NCBI RefSeq assembly: GCF_000327385.1 | Contig: NW_008708898.1 | Span: forward strand, 2,575,189-2,639,188 | Direction of reading: 5' to 3' | Length of the DNA: 64,000 nucleotides | Origin: Lottia gigantea | Taxonomy: Eukaryota > Mollusca > Gastropoda > Lottiidae | In this document: positions 11,701 to 24,595 of the stretch, one piece after another | Layout of the letters: every line of letters begins with the position of its first letter | Position numbering within the stretch: the first letter of the stretch is position 1 | Notes under the pieces: generated by a model | The model's database searches: none | What the model was told of the DNA's origin: nothing | What the model saw: only the letters and a program-made list of their open reading frames with translations | Made by a program: the position numbers and the translations under genes

Positions 11701-13440
11701 CAACTTGTTATCATCAGTCAATAATGCATTTTTATAATTAGTTCATTAGTAGATTCAACAGACAGGGCAGATTTCAATATAATTTGAAGCATATGGACCA
11801 ATATTCAATAAAAAGTTGATTCACAATGGACGAATAGGTTTTGATTATTTATATCTCTTAAAATGAGCAATGTTTGTCTATTATTTGTGCAATAATAACA
11901 TAAATACTATAGTTTCAGAAGAGAAAATCGACTACTCTGGAATTTAAACAGACCTTTGTTTTAAAATCTATTTTGTTTGATTGTCAGAAGGATTAGCTTA
12001 AACGTGGGGTAGTTGGACAGCAGTCGACTATTTAAAATCTTTGGATAAGTTGATCCCAGAGCAAGAAACCAACTGAAAATTCAGATGAGAAATGATATTT
12101 GTTTAAATTGAAATGAAGACAAAGCTCTACAAATGAAACGCTCCGTCACGATATGTATGTTTCTTTTACAAAAATCTCGTTTGCTCTGTCATGAAAATTA
12201 TATCTAGTCTCGAACATGACTCATTTGTCATTGTCCAAATGACGCATTTTCCAAACAATCAAATGTCGGTGTTTTTGACCCAAGGTCTTGTCTTGATAAT
12301 GGAAAAATAATAGAATAGAGCCACTTCATGCTTTGTACGTTTAGTTTTCTTCTGATTCCAAACACTTGATAGTTGAAAGAAACGATATCAAGGAAGTGAG
12401 AGAGACTTGAAGTCCGCATTGCTGTGATTTCTTAAATCGAAGACAAATTAAATGTGGTGCCTCAAATTTCTATATCAGTCTAGAGTTTAAAGCTGGATAT
12501 TTATCATTCTTTCTTGATTTCACCGATGGATTACAGTAGGGTGGCATCTTTCTTGGAAGGAACAAACTCAACATGCACTCACATCCGAGCACCGTGACCA
12601 AAGAAAAGTCTTACAGTCTACCAAAACTATCTGAATCAGTATGCTCTTCTATTCAGGCAGATACAACCATAGGTTACATCTACCATTTCTATCACTGGGC
12701 ATCCTTCATTTTCCGAAAAGAGGGATTTAGTATCCAACTCAATATGGTGCGCAAATGGATTTTACTAATTTCAGGAAATAGTAAATTTCATAACACGGAG
12801 CTTGTTGTTTGAAAAAATAATTTCGGAGCCGTAAAAATTGATGAGAATTATTTTCAAACGATCGTTTGTTAAAAAAAGTATATTCTACCTCCGGTTTATA
12901 TTTTATATCAAACCATTAAAAGGCAAGTTAACTTTATTTGGCTTTGAAATTGATAGATGAACCAATAATAAATCTTTGCATGTCCCCAAACGTTCTACAT
13001 TACAAATATATCGCAATATCTGTTTTAAAAAAAACGTGTGAAGTGAACACGAAATGGTACCGTACAAAATTGTTCAAGATACATTGGACGTCTGGAGGAG
13101 TATAAACAATTTCGATCATAGAAGCAAGTTCCTAAATCTTGGTAGCGATCTGTTTTTACATTTTTGAGAAAATCGCATAGCATCATATTAAGCGAGTCTA
13201 TTTTCAGTTCTTTTCATTTTTTATGGAAAGGTATGAAGTGCACAAAGGCTAATGACTTACAAATAAGCGGTTAAAGATGATCTTATTTTATATTTGGATA
13301 TTGAGTAGGTCATTTGGAATTCCCGTGGAAAGTCTCTCGGAGGAAATCACATTAGACCTGAAACGATTTAATTGAGTAATGGTTTACCGATATTTCCAAT
13401 AAGATGATATTTCTAACCCCGGTAACGTCTTGTCTATTCG
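11701..13440. other. No feature seen
   Basis: AT-rich DNA with short chance frames only; no repeat array or protein motif recognised. Confidence 0.5.
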
Positions 13441-13449
13441 TCTTCATTG

Positions 13450-14100
13450 TCAGAATTAAGGTCGGTTAAAGAGCTTATAGCTCGTTACCGGATCTGCTCC
13501 GATAAGAAGCATTAGCATCCATATTCGTCTCATTATCGCCATTGTCAATATTGTTATAATGTCTAAAGCAGACGCAATCAGTCGTGTTGACGTTAAGAAC
13601 ATTACAACTCCATACACTGGCCTCTCCATGTCTACCCTAGAGATCCCAGGGCGTCTAAAGTATGACCCGATTGACGCTACTAATGATGAAAGACCTCCGA
13701 ATTCTGATCGGTTCAAGCACCCCAAATCTCTTTTATAAATAGATGCATAAAAGTAGGACATCGAATTTCTGACAGAATTTGATTGAAAAAGAGATGCTAA
13801 TCTTCTCGCTACTTCAAGAGCACTTACCGAGAAATGTTGAGAGTTGTTCAAGTCATGTGACCACTCCGTTTCCATCATTATCGTCTTCACTTCGCCCCTT
13901 CTTAACTAAAGAGCTGTATTTGTATGGCTTGGAGAATGATTTTGGGATGTTGGAGTGGTCGTTGAAAAGATAAGGAGAACCCACATGGTCTCTCTGGTAA
14001 TGTTAAGGCCTCAAGCGCTCGTCGGAATTATCAAAGTGACGTCGTAGATGGGCTATTGAAACAATTTCTAGGTCGGTGCTTTCCATCTCTTTAAGATCTG
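13450..14100. other. GC-richer island with overlapping open frames and a splice-donor-like site
   Basis: On the minus strand, 13456-13890 is open for 144 codons. On the plus strand, 13481-13735 is open for over 80 codons. Neither product is recognisable. On the minus strand a strong donor (CG then GTAAGTGC) ends a potential exon at 13828. A short frame starting ATGATGGAAACG (near 13878) reads straight into this donor in phase 0. Because Groucho runs on the same strand 3.3 kb downstream, this could be an alternative or 5'UTR exon of that gene. That is inference from position and splice signal, not from homology. Confidence 0.3.
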
Positions 14101-15120
14101 ACTATTTTTACTCTCGAGTACATCAAGGAATTTTTGCATGAAAAGAAACTGTATTAGACTTAAGGCGATTACATGAGATCTTGAGAAATTATGAAGCAGG
14201 AACTTGGCTAAGTTCTGTTAGGAAATTTCTCGAAACTCTTTTCTTTGAAACATGTCATTAATGTTATAAGTAGTTGTATTTAAACATTTAACCTTATTGT
14301 TACATACTTGTGTGCTGTTTCATAGGTCACTTAAAGAAACATAAAACGTTTTCTTAGCACTCGAGTAAACGATTAATCATAATGCGAAATTGATGAAAAC
14401 AGCATAATTATTGGAGGGAAACCGTATCGATCTGGGTGAAATTCAATAAAGAAGGAAGGAAAGCTGTATAAACAATGTTTTAATATGGTAATAATAACTA
14501 AGGTATTCATTAAAAACTAATGTTGACTCGGGTGAAGATAAACGTCAATATAAGATAGAAGGAAATTTGTATTGTGGCTATAATCTACGACCAATACAAC
14601 TCGCGGATTTGAATACAATGATGAACTAATGTCAATAGACATTGGTGTAAAAAGTCAATATTGAACGAAACTATTGGAACGATTAAATCAACATTGGATG
14701 AACGAGACGGTATAAAATGTTGTCCGCTGTTCAAGTGAGGAGAAATAATCTCATGGACAATAACACAAGGTCAAACAACTGCAAGAAACTCCACAATTTT
14801 ATAGTTGTTTCACAAAAAAATACATCAATGTAAATATGCTTAAAATTTTTCTTATTATAGGCGTGGGTTTTCTGTAGATCGCTTAACATTCTCTTATTCC
14901 TTTCGTGCGTTAAAATACGAGGGATTATTGGATCTTTGTTAAAGTTGATTAAATAGGCAGTAGCATGCCATAGCATAGGTTTCAGCACTATGTTTAAAAT
15001 TCACAGTTTTTGTAGTTTAGTATCACTTTTCGCCAAATTGTGATTGAATTCCAGTCTATAATTAAGGGCGGATGGTGTTTTCAGACTTATTGCTGAATGG
15101 ATGGTATTGATTGTTAAGGA
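14101..15120. other. No feature seen
   Basis: AT-rich DNA without recognisable genes or repeats. Confidence 0.5.
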
Positions 15121-16405
15121 ATGTCGTCGGTGGTAGGCTTGTATTTAGTGCTGTTGGAGTTGCTGTTGATGGTAGATCATCTGGATTGTTTCGAGTTGCT
15201 GATGATGGTTGGTGAACTTGGTTGTTTTGAGTTGCTGTTGATAATAGATGATATAGATTGTTTAGTGTTGATGGTAGATGATTCGGATTGTTTGGAGTTG
15301 CTGTTGACGTTAGATGATCTTGATTGTTTGGAGTTGCTGTTGATGTTAGATGATCTTGATTGTTTGGAGTTGCTGTTGATGTTAGATGATCTTGATTGTT
15401 TGGAGTTGCTGTTGATGTTAGATGATCTTGATTGTTTGGAGTTGCTGTTGATGTTAGATGATCTTGATTGTTTGGAGTTGCGATGATGGTTGGCGACCTT
15501 GGTTGTTTTGAGTTGCTGTTTGTAGTAGATGATCCGGATTGTTATGAGTTGCTGTTGTTGGTTGATGATCTGGATTGCTGATAGTTGCTATTGATGGTAT
15601 ATAATTTTGATTGTTTTAAGTTGCTGATGATGGTTGGTGACCTTGGTTGTTTTGCGTTGCTGTTTGTAGTAGATGATCCGGACTGTTATGAGTTGCTGTT
15701 GTTGGTCGATGATCTGGATTGCTGATAGTTGCTGTTGATGGTATATGATCTTGATTGCTGATAGTTGCTATTGATGGTAGATGATCTTGGTTGTTTCGAG
15801 TTGCTGTTTGTAGTAGATGATATGGATTGTTATGAGTTGCTGTTGTTGGTCGATGATCTGGATTGCTGATAGTTGCTGTTGATGGTATATGATTTTGATT
15901 GTTTTGAGTTGCTGATGATGGTTGGTGACCTTGGTTGTTTTGAGTTGCTGTTTGTAGTAGATGATATGAACTGATGGTAGGTCGGTGGTCGGTTTGTATT
16001 TTGTGCTGTTGATAGTTGATGACCTAGGTTGTTTGGAGTTGCTGTTGATGGAAGATGATCTGGATTGTTTCGAGTTGCTGATGGTTGGTGACCTTGGTTG
16101 TTTTGAGTTGCTGTTGGTAGTAAATTATATAGATTGTTTAGAGATGATGTTATTGGTAGATTATCTTGATTGTTTTGCGTTGCTGCTGATGTTAGATGAT
16201 CAATCAAGTTAAGAGTTGCTGTTGTTGGTCGATGATCTGCATTGCTAATAGTTGCTGTTGATGATTGAGACCTACATTGATTTAAGTTGCTGATGATGGT
16301 AGATGATCTGGATTGTTTTGAGTTGATGTTGATGGTAAATGAACAGGATTGGTTTTTAAATGGTAGATGATCTGGATAGTTTAGACATGCTGTTTATGGT
16401 TACTG
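15121..16405. repeat. 36-bp minisatellite, open reading frames on both strands
   Basis: Units of about 36 bp built from GTTGCTGTTGATG, TAGATGATCTTGATTG and TTTGGA. Four consecutive copies from 15327 to 15470 are identical (starts 15327, 15363, 15399, 15435); the rest are divergent and include longer variants. Because 36 is a multiple of 3, frames stay open: 121 codons on plus (15121-15486, repeating LDDLDCLELLLM) and 125 codons on minus (15830-16207, Asn/Ser/Gln-rich). No start context, splice site or protein family supports translation. I treat it as a minisatellite. Confidence 0.9.
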
Positions 16406-17975
16406 ATGCGAAATGTCTTATTGTCTAAGATGGCATTGATGTGATGTGAAACCCCTTTCTCTTAGATATTTTGAAGAATTGCTTTTGTTATTTATGTCGA
16501 AGATAACCATCAGGTTGTAATAGAAGGTTTTGCCAGGAACAAATCCTGATTGTTACAAGGTAGTTTTGGTATATTTCGTTTATCTTTCGAGAAGTCCCAT
16601 GGGTTGTATAAAAACTAGATGAGGCTGGCACAATTCTTCAAAAGAAGTACAGAGTCTGGTGGATTCTAAAGAAATTTTTCATAATTAAGGATGAACACGA
16701 AGATTATTTCAGTATTTGACGGCAGACGTTTGTGTTCAGATTCATGAATTATAATGAGATTGACACGACACTTCTGGCTGTTTTATTTTCTTGAAACTGA
16801 ACTGTCTTCCTTAAAGGTCTAATTTTACAATTTAAAGCAGCAATCAATGGGTTAAGTTGAACAAACGGTACAATTAAATAACTTTTGACACAACACGCCA
16901 TATTGGATTAGAGAAAAAAATGATCCATTAGTCTTTTATTGATTCTTTAATATTTCTGTTCTCTTCAATCACAATTCCCCCACTCTCCTTATAATTCTTT
17001 TTTTTAAAAAAAGGTTCAGTGAGAATTAATGATTAGTTTGCGTGGAATAAACCTAATACTTGTCTTACAGTAAAAGACAGCTTCTTTGTTGTTTCTTCAA
17101 GTCTATTAATCGATATGTGTTTGTCTGTTGAAGAGCAATATAACACATTAAGAAGCCTCTCAGGAGATTCTAGTGATTATTCCTTTAATATTCACCATCA
17201 ATATTAATCACTTCTCATCGATTGCAAGACCAAATTAACCACCACCAATACATTGACCATTTCATTGTCGAACTGTTTAACCATTCTACTAATTCTGGTT
17301 GGAGAGGTTTGCCGAACATTTAGTCTAATTCATATAATTTGTCTATTTGTATCATCATTAGATTGCGTTTATACTGGTTGGTGAGACGCTCTTTTATATT
17401 TCACACAAATACGTGCTGCATATATAAGAGTTAAGTTGATAAGAAATGGCAGATATTTTGGTCCAATACTTCACTCATTAACTCTGACCAAACAAGGAAC
17501 ACATCAAAACTTATCGGCTGTGTTGGCAAAATGAACCTTTCGACTATTATATGTCAATAATATAGAATAATACTGGACATACAATGAAAATAAATCATTT
17601 TAAATCCTACTAGTTTCCGATATTGTGGGTTATCAACCTGAACATATGGAGATTAATCAGTCACATTGTCTTCTCATATACCTTGGTCTATTATCAATAT
17701 TATCTATTCCATTCGTGTTTCCAGGAATTGTGAATTTCAAACAAAGAAAAACAGAAAAATGGCTCAAAATCCAATAAATGCAAGTTTAATCCCATATTTA
17801 TCATTGGACAGGATATGCTGAAACCTAGTCTGATTATTTTATTACATCCCCTGTTTTATTTCAATCCATTTCATTTAATAATGTTTTTGTATTCTTTGGA
17901 AAATTAAATTAAATATTATATGTAGCCAAATGACAATGTGCATGTATAACATTTGATGGGTCTTTGTTATTAAGG
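16406..17975. other. No feature seen
   Basis: AT-rich intergenic DNA; no gene, tandem array or transposon recognised. Confidence 0.5.
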
Positions 17976-17977
17976 CC

Positions 17978-18275
17978 ATAGAAATGAAATGAATGGAGTT
18001 TTACGTCCAACTTTTCTACACCATGCAGGGTGCAATGAGGGAAATTTTGCCAGGACAGCGGCATTGGCTTGCTCTTTTTTGATTTGCAACCGTCCAAATT
18101 AACCCTCGGTTTATTGTCCAATCCAAACGACCAGACGCTTTTTCCATGTTAGCCTCTCTTACCTGCATCACTGACATGGGGGAACCGGGTTGAAAAATCC
18201 GAAGGTATTATCTCGATCTATGCCAGGATTGAACCCTGGATCTTCAGGTTAGTGAGCAAGTGACCCAATGTATCC
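17978..18275 (-). repeat. tRNA-derived SINE, copy 1 (minus orientation)
   Basis: Same family as 19070-19420. The minus strand keeps the B box (GGTTCAATCC near 18225-18240), the central region and the 3' end ACGTAAAACTCCATTC followed by an ATTTC-type tail. The tRNA-like 5' end is degraded near 18250-18275 and an internal segment is missing relative to the 19-kb copy. It is a decayed copy. The open frame on the minus strand at 17909-18121 belongs to it. Confidence 0.85.
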
Positions 18276-19060
18276 CAAAAATTGTTTCGCAGTGCATGCA
18301 CTGAGTGCTGTGCCAATAATGTTCAAAACAATTTTATAGTAATCTATACGATACAAATGTATCAATATGTAATTCATTGAATTCAGCAGCTGGGCAATAA
18401 TAGTGTTCGAAATAGATGCAAGAAGCAATTAACAAACGCCAGCGAAGGAAGACTAATTCGAGTAGCCGATGGTCAAACATGACTGAAGATAACAAGGACG
18501 CAGTTTGACCATTATCATATATTAATTAGCTAAATTTGAAGGAGACATGGTGGTTATGTTATTAGCGGTTCTTATAGGGTCTGTACATATAACGTAATTA
18601 GATGATTAAATAAAGAAAAAGATGAAATAGGTTACCTGAAGTGAGGATAATGATATAATTAGATAGGTATAATAATAGAACACCTGTGCACAATGTCATA
18701 TCATGGTGACTTATTCTCGCACGATATAGTTGTAACTTTTTGCAGGCTTGAAAGAACATCTAAATGTAGTAGAAAGACATACAAGTTTATAAAATAGTTT
18801 ATATAAAAAGACAGTGGCTTATGGAGAATTATTGGCATACATTAACACCTGTATTGTCAAGTTCGTAAAAAGAAAAAGTATTGCCTAAATGGATGCAAAT
18901 ACCATATGATTACTTCATAGGAAGAAAGGTTGCGTTAAGACTCTGCTTATGCCTCCTCTCTATAATCAGCCTTACATCCATAATTGAGGAGAATACGACA
19001 TTATACTCCAACCCTTTGCTCAAATTCCGGAAGTCTTTATTCGAAAGTTAACATAAATTC
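18276..19060. other. No feature seen
   Basis: AT-rich spacer between two SINE copies. Confidence 0.5.
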
Positions 19061-19069
19061 CCTAAAAGA

Positions 19070-19420
19070 AATGAAATGAAATGAATGGAGTTTTACGTCC
19101 TACTTTTCTGCACCATGTAGATTAATGCAACGCCATGCAGGGTGCGATGAGGGAAATTTTGCCAGGACAGCGGCATTAGCCTGCTCTTTTTCGATTTCCA
19201 ACTGTCGAGGGATCTTTAACGTGCACAGCCTGTAGCACACGGGGCCTCGGTTTATTGTCCCATCCGAACGACTAGACGCTTTTTCCATGTCAGCCCCTCT
19301 TACCTGCATCACTGACAGGTGGAAAACGGGTTGAAAAATCCGAAGGTGTTATCTCGACCTTTGCCGGGATTGAACCCTGGACCTTCAGGTTAGCGGGCAA
19401 GCGTCTAACTCACTGAGCCA
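19070..19420 (-). repeat. tRNA-derived SINE, copy 2, full length with target-site duplication
   Basis: Read on the minus strand, the element starts at 19420 with a tRNA-like head: A-box region GTGGCTCAGTGAGTTAGACG and B box GGTTCAATCCC near 19365-19375. A body of about 250 bp follows, then ACGTAAAACTCCATTC and a tail of ATTTC repeats. The 9-bp sequence CCTAAAAGA flanks both ends (19061-19069 and 19421-19429), as expected for LINE-mediated insertion. It is the best-preserved of four related copies. The minus-strand open frame at 19100-19312 is inside it. Confidence 0.9.
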
Positions 19421-19429
19421 CCTAAAAGA

Positions 19430-20138
19430 GCTGCCCTGATGATTTGATTTTGTATCTAAAGAACATGCCAGAGCTTTTGTCAATTTAGACATTCCAAAGA
19501 AAGAAAGAAACAACTATATTTTACAAGGATAACAACTCAAGGATCTTTTCTACCAGGTGGTCCTTGGCAAAACCTTTCGGCATTGATCTTTCTCGGATTA
19601 TCCGTAGCCTACCGATTGCAGCTGGGTCCCAGGATATGTTTCTGTTCTCCTTTGTAATTAGGCCCTATGTTCCTATTTGAGTGACATTTACAGGTATACA
19701 TGATAATATTGAGTGGAAATATTAATTAAAAAGTTTTATTAAAATTGAAAACTGAAACCACAAGAATTAAAAGCGATTCTGAAATAGCCTGATATAAGTA
19801 ATGAAAATAGTCATTAAATATGAAACGTATGACCTGGTAAATTAATATGAGGCCGTTGGTTAATAAAGCCTTCAGACATATGTTTCAATTGATTTGATAC
19901 CCGTTCATATTTCACCATTATTGATGAAATAAGGCATTTGGACTTGATTAATCTGGAATGAGATTTTTAGTCGGGTTTTTAGTTAATTGTTTTCAACACC
20001 TAATTTCATGCCTGCCAACTCGTACTGGGGTGTCCATTCAATCTAATGACTGAAAAACAATAAAGTGAAATAATCTGAACATGGAATAAAACCGATAATT
20101 ATCTGTCATGTTTATCATGCTATGACTTTATGCTTGCT
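19430..20138. other. No feature seen
   Basis: AT-rich intergenic DNA. Confidence 0.5.
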
Positions 20139-20212
20139 TGCACGTGTCGGTTCAAAGCACGTTCTCGTTTGGTGAAAAACACGCGCAGCTCGTGTTCAGG
20201 GCACGTGTCACA
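20139..20212. promoter_or_regulatory. Cluster of CACGTG/ACGTG-type motifs
   Basis: Two copies of GCACGTGTC (starting at 20140 and 20201) frame CACGTTC, ACACGCGCAG and CTCGTGTTC within about 75 bp of otherwise AT-rich DNA. Such motifs match E-boxes and hypoxia-response half-sites. Function is inference from motif density only; the nearest recognised gene start is about 10 kb away. Confidence 0.3.
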
Positions 20213-22335
20213 AGAGTTATCCCCCATGAGAATTAAAGTGTCATAATGACTGGAAATTTTCCACACCACTTAGCGAGACGTTCGTGTAATATTGGCCAGC
20301 TAATAATGCTGCCGATAACATATTCGTTGAAGGTGGATAGTTCTTATTGTAATTATTAAACCTATTGTCTGTATAAAATCAATATGACAATTCTCTAATT
20401 ACTACAAGTTTTAATAGAAACCCCCATTCTCTACTGTGTATTCATTTATCTTCCTCCACGTAGGAAGTATACCTTATTCCAATGATTCAAATTCTTAATG
20501 TTAATACTTTTTTTATTTGGTGGTTCGACTTGTGTCAGACCAGCGACAGCAGCTATATGGTGTGAATAAACCTGCACATCATTCATTATATTATTTTAAC
20601 TGTTTTATTATTATTTGTATTATATGCGGACCTGATACGGCATCGATATTGGCCACAAAAACTTACCTGTCTGACTTTGTTATCAGATTTTGAACATTGA
20701 TAGTAACATTAAGTTAGCGCTTAGTTATAAAAACCAAAATGTATGAAAATCTTATAATTTTTCGCGTGTGTACATACTTCCGGTTAGCCTTGACTTTGTT
20801 GAGATGGACGGACGAGCCTTGAATGTCACCTACGAAACCGGTAAACACTCTTGGATGGAGTTTAAAGTCGAGGTTGTGATGTATTATCCATGAAATATAG
20901 ACCTACAACTGAATTTTCTGAAATAAAGCAGGAAGGTGATTTGTTCAAGGTCATCGGGAATTTTTCATAGGACCTCTATCATGGTCGTAATGGCAATCCA
21001 AGTGAGCCCAAGGGGATCTGGCTAGATTTAAAATAATTAAGAAAAAGAAATACAGAAGAATTGGTCGTTGTTTCAAAAGTGTGGTATTTTCACCATTTGC
21101 TTCCATTACGCTTCAGTCTTGTATATCCAGAACACTCTAAAAGAAGCAGTACTCCTACAGTAAATTTTGAATCCAGACGGAAACCGCAACAATTCTCCTT
21201 GAGACAAAAGATTCTAAATTATGACTGAGTTTTTTTCATATTTTCTTTACTTACAAAGCCTTTTGTCATTAATTTTTGTTTGTCGATTTTGAAAGATGGC
21301 CTTCATATTGTCAATAAAATGTGATACCACGCGACATGGTAAATATTAATATTTGCGATTTGTGGAGACTTGAATGTGATTTGGTAATAGTAAAGATTTA
21401 TTGAAGGAGATGTGTCAATATTTAGATAGAATTGGTGTAATTATTGTTTACCATGTCCACACTACACGACCAGAAGTATTTACCTAGTCGCACGACTATT
21501 AGTAGCCTAGAATGTGGATTGAAGTTGGAAGGATAGAAAGTCATGTATTCCATTGATTGGATAGAGCCGAGATAAAAGCTCTTGAATTGAAAGCAGACAA
21601 ACAATGTAGATCAATAACTGTTAGTAAACCGATATTGAAATACTTAACACACGTCTGTCTAGTTAACCTTTCACAGATTGAAAACAATCTTAGCCCATAG
21701 ATATTGTTTCCATGACAACGGGATGCAATAAACATCGATCTCGTTGACGACGCAGATCGCATCTTTTTTCGCGCGTAAAATTGTGATATAATGCAAAAAT
21801 TATTTCAAGCATTTGAAGTTTTTTTAAGGTCGCGTTCTATATGCCTTTTCATAAAAGCACACAGAAATTCTTGACTACCATGAAAAAATCTCAACCATAG
21901 CAGTTGTTTGATTAGATTATGACTGAAAAAATAAGCCTTTTATTCTCCAAGAGACGTGCAAAGGACAAGAAATGGTTGCTAGAATGTCGTTAACCTCTCG
22001 AGAATTCACTTTCATAAATCACACAAATTCCTATCGATTTATCTTTAATGGTGACATATTAAGCAATTCTATTCTTTTATTCTTCTAACCCGCGCTTTGG
22101 TCTTTCAGGAACACACGTCAATCGATAGGCCCATCAGACGCGATTCTTACAATTCAACACGTTCGTTCAATCAGTCCCGTATCAAATAAAATGGACAAAT
22201 GTTGGCCAACTCTTGTCAGACGAAATGGTCTCTAACCGGTCAATTAACCATCTTACATTTAAACGATCAGCGATACCTCCGTGGTTAGTTTATAAAAAAA
22301 ACCTTTCACACGAATTTGTTCACCCATTTGGTCTA
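20213..22335. other. No supported gene; two weak exon-like stretches
   Basis: At 20805-20895 a 29-codon plus frame (MDGRALNVTYETG..) has coding-like composition. At 22110 a pyrimidine-rich tract ending GGTCTTTCAG precedes about 25 open codons (EHTSIDRPIRRDS..). Neither matches a known family and no partner exon was found. Confidence 0.3.
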
Positions 22336-22339
22336 TCAC

Positions 22340-23175
22340 AGTATTCAGCTTTATATCGCCATGTATTTAGCTTTATATCGCCATGTATTTAGCTGTATAT
22401 CACCCTATATACAGATTTACATCGTTCCTTAATTGGCTTTATAACACATTGTATTTAGCTTCATGTAACTAGCTCGATATCGTCCATATATTCTTCGTTA
22501 TATCGACATGTAGTGAGCTCTATATCGACCTGTATCCGGCTCTATATCAACCTGAATTCGGCTCTACATCGACCTGTATTCTGCTCTACATCGACCTGTA
22601 TTCGGCTTTATATCGACCTGTATACAGCTTTTTATCGCCCTGTAAACGGCTTTATATCGACTTGTTTTCAGAGTTATATCGATTTGAATTCAACTTTATA
22701 TCGACTTAAATCCAGTTTTATATTGTCTTAAAACTTAGCTTTATATCAACCTGTTTTCAGCGTTATATCGACTTGAATTCAGCGTTATATCGATTTGAAT
22801 GCAGCGTTATATCGACTTGAATTCGGCTTTATACCGATTTACATTCAGCGTTATATCGACTTGAATTCAGCTTTATATCGACTTGAATTCAGCTTTATAT
22901 CGACGTGTATTTAACCTTGTACGCAGCTTCATATCGACTTGAACTCAGTGTTATATCGACTTGTATTCAGTTGACGCTAGCTTTATATCGTCCTGCATTT
23001 ATAACTATCGCTTGTATTGAGCTTTGCTATCACCTTGCATTGAGCTTTACCACTCCTTGCATTGAGCTTTATATCGTTGTTTTTTATATGGCCTTGCTAT
23101 CGCATTGCATTGACTATTCATTTCTACCATTATATAACTTGCTTTATATCGCCCTGTATTCAGTGGAGGCTGAAC
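22340..23175. repeat. 22-bp minisatellite (TTATATCGACTTGAATTCAGC type)
   Basis: About 35-40 divergent units of roughly 22 bp, each with a TATATCGAC or TACATCGAC core followed by CTGTATTC or TTGAATTC and AGC or GGC. It is most regular from about 22500 to 22960, and units decay at both ends. The frame 22513-22731 runs through the array and is not considered a gene. Confidence 0.9.
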
Positions 23176-24595
23176 ATATCGATCTATAACCCCATATGAC
23201 ATGTAATAGAAAGAGAGTAATTTAATATGAGTAATTAATGAGACGAAGATCACAAGTTTGTCGCTCGTAGATTTACAATTCACCAGATTTTATGTGAAAT
23301 CGATGGCTGAACAATCGAGTCATTTTGTATTCTGAATGCACAAATACACACTGTCTGGTAACCAAGGGTATAATTGAAAGATGAACGTGAAATGTCTAGC
23401 AATATTTCCGATGTGTAATATTATTCATATCGTGCTGTTGAAAAAAATGGGAAAATACAATTTGATTTATTTGTAGGCGTTATGGTAGTCTGCTTGCAAT
23501 TTATATTTCAACACAACCCTGTGGTTTTGGTTTGTGACCTTTTATAGTAAAAATACTGTTGTCTCTTACGTTTATATATGATAGTCGAGACAGAGATTTT
23601 TTTAGCGCAACTGAATTGCGGAAAAGAATTAAACCAAAAATAAAATTCATGTCAAGGTGTTCAGGGTTTCACTCCTTTTGTAAAATTGTAATCCGGAAAT
23701 GCAAAATTATCTGAAGGAAGATAGATATGAACTTCATGTTGGTGAGAAGGCATGACGAATTGAAAAGCTGTGTATAAAGATAAAAATATTAATATTTGTA
23801 AAAGGAACATCCATAGTGTCTGAAATTAACACCCAAAGTGTATGATAGTTGCACCCATAGTCATAGTGTACTTATTCATCACCATTTTCATTCGAAATAT
23901 AATAGAAGGGGGACGACTCGTTAATCGCTCAGACGACAATTAATTTATCTAAGCTGTATTCCTACACGACCGTTGATAATGGTGCGAGTTTTAGTGTTCT
24001 TTTTTGTTTTATAATCTTCCTGATTTTTCGAATAATAGCGCACCATTTGTTTTAAATTGACCAGATTCACACAGTAATTTTACTAATGGACATTTTATTT
24101 TCACAGTAGAATTCTAACAATTTTTTTCTTTCAATTGAATTACCAGAGATAAACGTCGATTTCCAGGACTGAACTTGAATGTAAATGAAATTAGGATTTC
24201 CATTCCGTTGTTATTACAGTTTAACTGATTGGTGTCTATAAAGATTAGTGACTTGTATCCTACAGCACAATTCTACCCTGTTTTTAATCGTTCATCATCA
24301 ACATTGACCCTCTAGTCACTGCTAATTTTTCATTTTCTTTTCCAAGTTGTCCTGCTAAATTGACCTTTTACAATCGAAGAGTCTTCAACCATTTGTTTCA
24401 GGCACAAAAGCTTTAAGATGTGGAAGGTCAATTAAGCGAGACATCTTCAAAAGAAATTAACTTTAATTTCATCGAAATGGTAACAAAAAACAAGACACAC
24501 TTTACGTGCATGACATGGCTGGGAAACGGTAGCATACAAATCCAGTCAAACTTTGTACATCACATTTTCTGCTTCTGATTGAGTTAATGTACTGA
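23176..24595. other. No feature seen
   Basis: AT-rich intergenic DNA without recognisable content. Confidence 0.5.

Noticed and set aside
13456-13890. 144-codon minus frame as a protein-coding gene
   Set aside because: No recognisable domain. The plus strand is also open across much of it, so openness follows from local GC content. Kept only as an island of interest.
15830-16207. 125-codon Asn/Ser/Gln-rich minus frame as a gene
   Set aside because: Produced by the 36-bp minisatellite period; no splice sites, promoter or family.
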